From Ottowia sp. oral taxon 894 (GTDB taxonomy: Bacteria > Pseudomonadota > Gammaproteobacteria > Burkholderiales > Burkholderiaceae_C): DNA of 64,000 nt. A program made the position numbers and the translations under genes. Positions 58,041 through 64,000 of the stretch are shown here, one piece after another (positions within the stretch are counted from its first letter, which is position 1; each line of letters starts with the position of its first letter). The notes under the pieces were generated by a model. The model worked only from the letters and a program-made list of their open reading frames with translations. It did not search any database and was not told the DNA's origin. The DNA lies in assembly GCF_001262075.1 (NCBI RefSeq), contig NZ_CP012073.1:2157001-2221000 (forward strand). The letters are read 5' to 3'.

Positions 58041-58835
58041 TTACTGCTTGCGACCCATAGTGCTCAAGGATTCACCGATACCCTTGATCACGGTGGAGAA
58101 GGTTTCAGTAAGAAGCTTATATTCTTGGCTCACACCTTGCATTTCGGTCTGAGCTTTTGTCATGTCAGCAGCGGCTTCCTGCTGTGCCTTTTGGTCTTTC
58201 CCCGCACTCTTTTGAGCATCTGCTGCATCACTAATTTTTCCAGAAAGTTCAACCATTTTTGAAGCCTTTTCGCCCAAGACTTCGCCCATAGCTTTCGCAA
58301 TAGCCATCAACCAGCTACCAGTGGATTTCTTGCCACCTTTGCCGCTGCCGCCTGTCCGGTTGCTGGCTGTATCATCCTTTTGGTTTTCTTCCAGATTTTT
58401 ACGAACGGCATCAACAATCTTTTGCGCCAAATCATCTATGGACTTTTGGACATCACTACCAGCCGCATCTTTCAGAGCCTTCTCGGCTTCTGGATCGGCT
58501 TTTTTCTCAAATTTCTTAACGACTTCGTCGATGACCTTCTTGATAGCCTCTTGCAAGAATTTTGGCAGACCATCCTCCTTGGCCAACTTATCCACAGCCT
58601 GCTTACCGCTATTGCCGCTGATTGAATTGATCAGGTTGGCCGTGGCATTGATGACGTTGGCGGGAGAAAAACCTTCCAGCACTTTACCCAAGTCAAGCTT
58701 GTTGCTGCCACCCAAAAAGCCGCCCAGCAATTGACCCAAGCCGCCCAGCAAGCCGCTGCCGCCAAGCAAACCGCCCAGCATGCCGCCGCCGCCACCACCA
58801 ATAACACCAGCAACTACACCTACTGCTGCACCCAT
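58041..58835 (-). CDS. glycine-rich N-terminus, coiled-coil protein heading the island
   Basis: A 264-residue protein of unknown function preceded by a strong GAAGGAGAG. Residues 1-45 are a glycine/leucine run (VVAGVIGGGGGGMLGGLLGG, then SGLLGGLGQLLGGFLGG) that could insert in membranes as a glycine zipper. Residues 60-200 are charged and helical (KKVIDEVVKKFEKKADPEAE). The C-terminus is a predicted coiled coil (DAADAQKSAGKDQKAQQEAA, then FSTVIKGIGESLSTMGRKQ). There is no signal peptide. The composition recalls type III translocators/filaments or glycine-zipper toxins, but no matching apparatus is nearby, so neither is claimed. Confidence 0.75.
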   Translation of the reverse strand: MGAAVGVVAGVIGGGGGGMLGGLLGGSGLLGGLGQLLGGFLGGSNKLDLGKVLEGFSPANVINATANLINSISGNSGKQAVDKLAKEDGLPKFLQEAIKKVIDEVVKKFEKKADPEAEKALKDAAGSDVQKSIDDLAQKIVDAVRKNLEENQKDDTASNRTGGSGKGGKKSTGSWLMAIAKAMGEVLGEKASKMVELSGKISDAADAQKSAGKDQKAQQEAAADMTKAQTEMQGVSQEYKLLTETFSTVIKGIGESLSTMGRKQ

Positions 58836-59135
58836 TTTTACTCTCCTTCAAGGTTGAGATGACCCGTTAGGGCCGGTTGTGATGATCAAGCGTTTTGGCA
58901 CCTGACCTTCCTGGTAACCAAGCATCGCTTTGCTCGCGTTGCCTGTTGGGTGTATTAAACCGGGTTCGCGCGGCTTGCGCCATAGGGATCGTTCCCAGCT
59001 GGGAACGATCCCTATGTCATGAGCGCAACATAAAAGGAAACCCCTATGCCTCTTGCTGCCTGATGACCAGCGCCCCTTGTTTGCAGCGCATGCTGGAGCA
59101 GATTTGCTTTCTGATGTCCTTCTGGCTGGGGAGAA
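58836..59135. other. intergenic region between the response regulator and the island
   Basis: 300 bases containing the 36-bp palindrome (58981-59016) and no gene. It must hold the promoter of the glycine-rich protein gene. Confidence 0.5.
58981..59016. promoter_or_regulatory. perfect 36-bp palindrome
   Basis: CATAGGGATCGTTCCCAG joined directly to its inverse CTGGGAACGATCCCTATG, with no loop and no T-run. It is 146 bases upstream of the glycine-rich gene. It could be an operator for the neighbouring regulator or a fused pair of mobile-element ends. CTGGGAACGATCC recurs at about 61253. Confidence 0.6.
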
Positions 59136-59840
59136 CTACAACACCCGCTGGGCCAAAGCCATGTGGGTCAGGTGCACAACGGATTTGGCTTTCATCTTCA
59201 ACATGACGCGGCTGCGATGCATCTCCACGGTTTTGGTGCTGATATCCAGCTCGCGCGCGATGACCTTGCTGATCTTGCCTTTGACCACTTCCTGCATGAT
59301 TTGCGCTTCACGCGGACTCAGGCTGGACAAACGGCTGGCGTATTCGGCACAAGGAGGGGCGGCAGGGCTATCAGACGGCGCACGGTGGCTTTGAAAAGCG
59401 CGCTTGAGAGCTTCTTCCAGCGCGGCGCCCTCAAAGGGTTTTTCCAGAAAGGTGATGGCGCCTTTTTCCATGGCTTTCACGGCCAGGGGCACATCCCCAT
59501 GGCCCGTCATGTACACCACGGGCAGCGCCGGAGTGGCGCCCGCGCCAGTAATGCCCAGAGCAATCAATTCGTCATGCACTTGCAATCCGCTCATGACTGG
59601 CATGCGCACATCCAGCAGCAGACAAGCCCGTGCAATGGCTGCGTCATCCAGTTGTTTCAACGCTTCTATGGCTTGGCGTGCGTCGCAAAAGTCTTCCACC
59701 TGATAACCTGCACCGCTTAGCCACCACTTGGCCGTGGCGCGGAACTGGTCGTTGTCATCCAGCAAATACAGTGTGCGCACCGGATCTGCAGGTTCAGACG
59801 ATTCAGCAGATGAGGCGGCAGAGGCAAATGTCATGCTCAT
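59136..59840 (-). CDS. two-component response regulator, FixJ/NarL type
   Basis: A 234-residue transcription regulator. The receiver domain (residues 22-145) has D28/D29 in LYLLDDND, the phosphorylation site D77 in LLLDVRMPV, T112 in YMTGHGD and K134 in FLEKPFE. These follow the FixJ/TtrR pattern. The C-terminal LuxR-type helix-turn-helix reads LSPREAQIMQEVVKGKISKV and ELDISTKTVEMHRSRVMLKM. The ATG at 59840 follows AAGGA. No histidine kinase gene is adjacent. It is on the same strand as, and directly upstream of, the paralogue island, so control of it is plausible. Confidence 0.88.
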   Translation of the reverse strand: MSMTFASAASSAESSEPADPVRTLYLLDDNDQFRATAKWWLSGAGYQVEDFCDARQAIEALKQLDDAAIARACLLLDVRMPVMSGLQVHDELIALGITGAGATPALPVVYMTGHGDVPLAVKAMEKGAITFLEKPFEGAALEEALKRAFQSHRAPSDSPAAPPCAEYASRLSSLSPREAQIMQEVVKGKISKVIARELDISTKTVEMHRSRVMLKMKAKSVVHLTHMALAQRVL

Positions 59841-60115
59841 GCGCAGGGTCCTTGCAATCAAGAAAACGCGGCAAGCCAGCCGCATCAGAGGCTGAGGCAA
59901 GTAAAAAGTGTAGTCGCGCTCTATGTTGCATCTATGCCGCAAAAACCGCCCGGCGGCCTATTACCACTCGCCAAAGGGCGATAGACGTCAAAAAAACGGC
60001 TTCCCTCCTGCCGCTGTGCATGGGCCGTGCTTGCGCCAAAGGCCATCGGCACGCGCGATTCGCAGCATTACCTGGAATCTGTTCACAGACAGATGTGGGG
60101 CGACTGCCAGTGGCT

Positions 60116-61057
60116 TCAGCGCCCCAGCAGGCGAAGCAGCCAGTGGCGTGAAGCAAGGGTTAGCGTGAGACAGGCGTTGGCAGTGCAAAGAGTCAGGCGC
60201 GCGCCAGGCTGCTGAAGCAACGGGGCGCAGGCAGCGTCTGCCGCTTGCCAGCAGGCGGCCGCATCAGGGCTGGCTGCATGCGAAGGCAGGTCTTGCAGGA
60301 GGGTAAAGGTTTGCACATCAGCATGGGCGGCCCAAGGAGCATCGATCACGCCTGCTCCGCTAATCCACAGAGCATTGACAGGGGGCTGGCCCGCTGCTTC
60401 GCGGGTAGTGTTGATGGGGTGCGTTTGCAGCAGCATCTGGATTTCGCTTTGCAGGCGCATGAGTGCAGCGGGCAGGCGCGGCAGCAGGCTGGGGGTGAGC
60501 CGTTGTTGACGCGCGCGCGCCAGCGTGCAGGTAGGCAGGCGACGCAGCGGCTCGCCTTGAGCCAGCCATCGCAGGTATGGCGGTTGCGGCGTTGGGTCAG
60601 CCAGCAGGGTCATGCCCGCTTCAGCCAACAGGGGGGCTACGGCCTCGCGCAGGGCGTGGGCTTGTCCGGACGGCAGCGCCAAGGCGGCAGGGTCGGCCAG
60701 CAGAGCATGGTCCATGCCGAGCAGCCATTGGCAAGGGGTGAACCAGGCGCAAGGCACGCCAACAGCGCCCGTTTCACAAGCGGCCCAAGGAATGCAGGCG
60801 GGGTCATCTGAGGCATGGGGCAGACCGTGGGCCAAGGCTTGCGCCAGCTCCAGCGGCGTAAGCGGGGCGTCGCCGGCCAGCAGATAGTGGGCCTGCACCT
60901 GCATGCGGCGCAGCAACGCGGCCAGCCGTGGCAGGCGGGCGGCCCAGGGGCGCGCCAGGGGCGGCAAGCGCGCACCGCTGGGCAGGGGCGCGCTATCGTC
61001 CACAGGCAAGGGCAAGATGCTGGCGCGGTGAGCATCGGCAATGATCAGGTGAGGCAT
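60116..61057 (-). CDS. COG4255/RpfE-like uncharacterised protein
   Basis: A 313-residue cytoplasmic protein. It contains HLIIADAHRASILPLPVDD at the N-terminus, WFTPCQWLLGMDHALLADP in the middle and EIQMLLQTHPINTTREAAGQ with VNALWISGAGVID in the C-terminal half. This pattern matches proteins annotated as 'regulatory protein RpfE type' or phosphoglycerate mutase-like in betaproteobacteria, usually near recJ. Catalytic function is not established, and recJ is not seen within the next kilobase. Confidence 0.65.
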   Translation of the reverse strand: MPHLIIADAHRASILPLPVDDSAPLPSGARLPPLARPWAARLPRLAALLRRMQVQAHYLLAGDAPLTPLELAQALAHGLPHASDDPACIPWAACETGAVGVPCAWFTPCQWLLGMDHALLADPAALALPSGQAHALREAVAPLLAEAGMTLLADPTPQPPYLRWLAQGEPLRRLPTCTLARARQQRLTPSLLPRLPAALMRLQSEIQMLLQTHPINTTREAAGQPPVNALWISGAGVIDAPWAAHADVQTFTLLQDLPSHAASPDAAACWQAADAACAPLLQQPGARLTLCTANACLTLTLASRHWLLRLLGR

Positions 61058-61771
61058 GGCAGGCGGCTATGGGCTTCGAAGAGCTTCCAAAAAAAGAGTA
61101 ACAGTAAATCCAGCACGCGCAGCCTATGCCGAAGCTTGCGGACGATGGGCGTCCAGAGCATCCGAAGAATGCTGGGGCGCGGCCGCCGGACCTCAAGGGG
61201 CTGAAAAAGCGCATCCATCCAACCCTGTTCAGCCCTGAATAGGTAATACCCCCCTGGGAACGATCCTAGTGGCGCAAAAGTTCGCAACCGAATAGCATTG
61301 GCGTCACGATTTTTTGCAAACTGCTTTTGGCCGCGTCATGAACCCTCTCGCTTCCTCCTTTTTGCCAGCTGCCGGTTTTTCGCCGGTGGCTGGCGGCTGG
61401 CCCGCGCCAGCGTCGCAAACCAGCGGCGGCGCCAGCCAAGCCGCTGAGGTGTACGGTTTTCATGGCGAAAGCCCTCAGCTGGCCCGCACGCTGACCGTGC
61501 CACCCGCCAGCGGCGAAACCACCAGCCAGATGCAAGCCCGGTTTCTGGATTGCCTCTTCGTCAAAAACCATCCCTAAGCCACCCGCAGGCAGGCCGAAAC
61601 AAAGGCGCAGAGGCGCATCGCGCGGTTGCCCAGCCAGGCCCTTGTGCCTTGCGCGTCTGCGCACCGGCATTCAGATTATTTTGAACGCGCTTCTGAAATA
61701 AACACGTGGCCCGGGGGACGGCAAACAAAACACGCGCCGGCCTTTACGCCTCCGTCATTTGCCGCTGCCTC
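61058..61771. other. mostly noncoding gap
   Basis: 700 bases. A fragment reading CTGGGAACGATCC then CTAGTGGCGCAAAAG (61253-61281) joins one arm of the 58981 palindrome to a piece of repeat A. One weak ORF (61338-61577) lies in the middle. Nothing else recognised. Confidence 0.45.
61338..61577 (+). CDS. weak hypothetical ORF
   Basis: A 79-residue frame starting MNPLASSFLPAAGFSPVAGG and ending RFLDCLFVKNHP. It has no recognised domain, no signal peptide and no ribosome site. Alternating Ala/Ser/Pro composition is what GC-rich noncoding DNA gives, so it may well not be a gene. Confidence 0.2.
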   Translation: MNPLASSFLPAAGFSPVAGGWPAPASQTSGGASQAAEVYGFHGESPQLARTLTVPPASGETTSQMQARFLDCLFVKNHP

Positions 61772-62476
61772 ATGATGAATTTGCCGTCCTGTCCTATTCA
61801 GAACCTTCAAGTCAGCGCGCGCCTGAGAATCAGCGAATTCACCTGGCAAGATGCCGCTGACCTTGCGCGCATGCACCAGAACCCTCGCGTGCGTGAGTTG
61901 CTGATGGATGATTTACCGCTGGACACCACAAATGCCGCACAGCGCTTCATCGACGGCATGCAGCGCTTTTACCGGCAGCATGAAGGCACTGGCATCTGGC
62001 GTGCAGAGCGCGCCATCGCGCCCGATGCCGAAAGCGTCGCGCAGGCCCGCCAAGCCTATGCCGAGGGCGAAATTCATGAAACCCTGCTGGCCCTGGTTGA
62101 AGCGCCCACCTGGCAGTTTTGCGGCTGGTTCAGTCTGGTGCACCTCATGGATGCGCCAGATGCCCTGGAAATAGGCGCGCGCCTCAGCCCTGACGCATGG
62201 GGCGCGGCGCTGGCGCTCGACGGCGGCGAATGGCTGCTGAACCAGGCCTTTCAAACCTTGAAGCGGGAGCAGGTCTTTGGCCACTGCTCGCCACGCAACC
62301 GGTCGGCCGCGCACTGCCTGCGCGTATTGGGCTTTGAGCGCGTGGGCCTGGCACCGTACAACGGCCAACAAGCAGAACGCTTCAGCCTCAGCCGCGCGCG
62401 CTGGCAGCAATGGGGCACGCTGCCCCGGCGCGAACGCCAGCGCCAAGCCCTTGCCGCCGCCAAGGCAGGCCGCTGA
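61772..62476 (+). CDS. GNAT-family N-acetyltransferase
   Basis: A 234-residue protein of the RimJ/RimL-like acetyltransferase fold. The N-terminal LRISEFTWQDAADLARMHQN is the first strand-helix, and the C-terminal FGHCSPRNRSAAHCLRVLGF ERVG is the typical 'NxxSxxxxxKxGF' end that binds acetyl-CoA. The start is one of two adjacent ATGs (61772/61775), neither with a clear ribosome site. The substrate is unknown. It stands alone between repeats. Confidence 0.75.
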   Translation: MMNLPSCPIQNLQVSARLRISEFTWQDAADLARMHQNPRVRELLMDDLPLDTTNAAQRFIDGMQRFYRQHEGTGIWRAERAIAPDAESVAQARQAYAEGEIHETLLALVEAPTWQFCGWFSLVHLMDAPDALEIGARLSPDAWGAALALDGGEWLLNQAFQTLKREQVFGHCSPRNRSAAHCLRVLGFERVGLAPYNGQQAERFSLSRARWQQWGTLPRRERQRQALAAAKAGR

Positions 62477-62588
62477 AAACCACATACCCCGAACCAAGAG
62501 GCGGGAGTGGCAAGCGAATAGCAAAAAACGCAAAGCAAGATGCAGGACGCGGCCAGTGAGCAACGGGGTTGAATACGCAAAGATTTTT

Positions 62589-62676
62589 TGCTCTTTAAAC
62601 CATAGCATGAGGTCTTGGTGAAATCTGCGAGAAACGGTATTTCAGACCTCTTGAATTTGCTCCTGTTTTCGATGAA
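62589..62676 (+). repeat. dispersed repeat A, copy 14
   Basis: Forward, near consensus: TGCTCTTTAAACCATAGCAT, GAGGTCTTGGTGAAATCTGC, TTCAGACCTCTTGAATTTGC, TCCTGTTTTCGATG. It lies in the gap between the acetyltransferase and rlmH genes, which holds nothing else. Confidence 0.8.
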
Positions 62677-62811
62677 TGCAGACAGGCGTGCAGGTCGCCA
62701 GCAGTGCGGAAAAGCCCATTGGGCGGGCTGCACGGCGGCTGAATACGGCCTCTCGCATCTGGCCGCCTGCAAAATCATTTTTCTTGCCGCTTTTGCCGCC
62801 TCTTTTGCCAC

Positions 62812-63291
62812 ATGAAACTCACCATCATCGCCGTCGGCCAGCGCATGCCGGCCTGGGCGCAAGCGGCGTGGGACGACTACGCCAAGCGCTTTCCGCCAGA
62901 GCTGAAAGTGCAGCTCAAAGCCATCAAGGCCGAGCCGCGCGCGGGCGGCAAAACGGCGGCGCAACTCATGGCTGCCGAGCGCGTGCGCATTGAGGCGGCG
63001 CTGCCCAAGGGCGCGCACCTTGTGGCGCTGGACGAGCGCGGCCAGGCGCTGCGCACACAGGCGCTGGCCGCGCGCCTGAAGCACTGGCAGCAGGCGCAGG
63101 GCATGAATGCCAGCGTGGCCTTGCTCATTGGCGGGCCGGACGGGCTGGATGCCGCGCTGCGCGAGGCCGCCCACGAGCGCCTGCGCCTGTCGGACTTGAC
63201 GCTGCCGCACGCCCTGGCGCGCGTGCTGCTGATCGAGCAGCTTTACCGCGCCTGGTCAGTGAACGCGGGGCATCCCTACCACCGCGAGTGA
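62812..63291 (+). CDS. rlmH: 23S rRNA pseudouridine-1915 N3-methyltransferase
   Basis: Methylates pseudouridine 1915 of 23S rRNA with SAM. The 159-residue SPOUT protein starts [20 protein letters not shown]. It has [36 protein letters not shown] (the SAM-binding knot) and the C-terminal [18 protein letters not shown] conserved in RlmH. The order rlmH-maf is common in Burkholderiales. Confidence 0.96.
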   Translation: MKLTIIAVGQRMPAWAQAAWDDYAKRFPPELKVQLKAIKAEPRAGGKTAAQLMAAERVRIEAALPKGAHLVALDERGQALRTQALAARLKHWQQAQGMNASVALLIGGPDGLDAALREAAHERLRLSDLTLPHALARVLLIEQLYRAWSVNAGHPYHRE

Positions 63292-63347
63292 GCGCATGAA
63301 TGCAGCCCATGTGAATGCAGCCAACGAAATGCAGTAGCCTGCCCGCC

Positions 63348-63950
63348 ATGATTTACCTGGCCTCACAAAGTCCGCGCCGCCGCCAGTTGCTGGAGCAAAT
63401 CGGCGTGCATCACGAATTGCTGCTGCCCGAAGCGGGCGAAGATGCCGAAGCGCTGGAAGCCGTGCTGCCCGGCGAGCCGCCCGATCGCTACGTGCAGCGC
63501 GTGACGGGGCTGAAGCTGCAAGCGGCCGTACAGCGCCTGCAAGCGCGCGGCCTGCCGCCCGCGCCCGTGCTTTGCGCCGACACCACGGTGGCGCTGGACG
63601 GTGAAATCTTTGGCAAGCCCGCAGACGATGACGAGGCCGCCCGCATGCTGGCGCGTCTGTCGGGCCGCACGCATGAAGTGCTCACGGCCATCCGCCTGTG
63701 GCCGCTGGCGGGGCAGCCGCTGGCGGCCTTGAGCCGCTCGCAAGTGCGCCTGGCTTGTTTGAGCGCCCGCCGCATTGCCGCTTATGTGGCCAGCGGCGAG
63801 CCGCGCGGCAAGGCCGGCGCTTACGGCGTGCAAGGGCGGGCGGCGGCGTTCATCGAGCACATCAGCGGCAGCTACAGCGGCATCATGGGCCTGCCGCTGT
63901 TCGAGACGGCGCAGCTGCTGGAGGCGGCGGGCGTGATGTGCAGGGCTTGA
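63348..63950 (+). CDS. maf: Maf-family nucleoside triphosphate pyrophosphatase
   Basis: House-cleaning enzyme removing noncanonical nucleotides, probably dTTP/UTP pyrophosphatase of the YhdE type. The 200-residue product begins [20 protein letters not shown] (Maf motif). It has [20 protein letters not shown] with the catalytic aspartate and [12 protein letters not shown]. It ends with [20 protein letters not shown]. The start at 63348 is chosen because the Maf motif begins immediately after it. No further gene is visible in the last 50 bases. Confidence 0.93.
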   Translation: MIYLASQSPRRRQLLEQIGVHHELLLPEAGEDAEALEAVLPGEPPDRYVQRVTGLKLQAAVQRLQARGLPPAPVLCADTTVALDGEIFGKPADDDEAARMLARLSGRTHEVLTAIRLWPLAGQPLAALSRSQVRLACLSARRIAAYVASGEPRGKAGAYGVQGRAAAFIEHISGSYSGIMGLPLFETAQLLEAAGVMCRA

Positions 63951-64000
63951 TGGCAGCCAGCGCGTAGTTTCAAGGGCTTTCCAACAGGCCCTAACGCCAC

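Noticed and set aside
53954-58835. Type III secretion translocon or needle operon
   Set aside because: The glycine-rich/coiled-coil protein recalls translocators, but no secretion apparatus, chaperone or ATPase gene is present and the other genes have Sec signal peptides.

Overview
This window looks like a chromosomal segment of a betaproteobacterium of the order Burkholderiales, most likely family Comamonadaceae. The evidence is the high GC content, the gene order rpsO-pnp-quinone oxidoreductase-tpiA-secG-tRNA(Leu)-nuoA..N followed by DUF2818, NUDIX and DUF1178 genes, and the style of housekeeping proteins such as RpoD with a Lys/Ala-rich N-terminus, DUF1841 and the DUF45 protease. Nothing in the window names the species.

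Layout. 1-6.1 kb: a truncated LysP-type permease, a polar amino-acid ABC importer without its ATPase gene, DUF1841, cystathionine beta-lyase and ArsC. 6.2-14.6 kb: tRNA-Val, relA, an IS5-type remnant, adk, lexA with two LexA boxes, a repeat-rich gene-poor stretch (11.1-12.6 kb), and an XRE/ScfR-type regulator divergent from an acyl-CoA thioesterase. 14.7-18.2 kb: the anaerobic (class III) ribonucleotide reductase locus. Here the glycyl-radical C-terminus is encoded as a separate 68-residue ORF between nrdD and nrdG. 18.4-23.6 kb: rpsO, pnp, quinone oxidoreductase, tpiA, secG, tRNA-Leu. 23.6-38.0 kb: the complete 14-gene NADH dehydrogenase I operon, nuoA-N. 38.3-45.7 kb: DUF2818, NUDIX, DUF1178, ruvA, an I78-like lipoprotein, a type-B L36 gene, a lytic transglycosylase and rpoD. 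46.2-48.8 kb: a three-gene block (acyl carrier protein, membrane protein, AMP-ligase) that looks like part of an aryl-polyene-type cluster. 49.3-52.9 kb: hemE, a PlsC-like acyltransferase with a tandem-repeat tail, and a DUF45 protease. 53.1-59.8 kb: an accessory island with a decayed IS5-family element, five tandem paralogues of a mostly secreted helical protein, a glycine-rich coiled-coil protein and an orphan FixJ-type response regulator. 60.1-64.0 kb: a COG4255/RpfE-like protein, a GNAT acetyltransferase, rlmH and maf.

A family of dispersed repeats of roughly 85 bp (here 'repeat A', at least 14 copies) fills many intergenic regions, and a second family with terminal inverted repeats ('repeat B') accompanies it. 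One repeat A copy separates the two nrdD pieces and another seems to supply the start codon of nrdG. The accessory island at 54-59 kb and the nuoA-nuoK part of the complex I operon are visibly AT-richer by eye than the rest. The least explained content is the five-paralogue secreted protein island, followed by the split glycyl-radical reductase.
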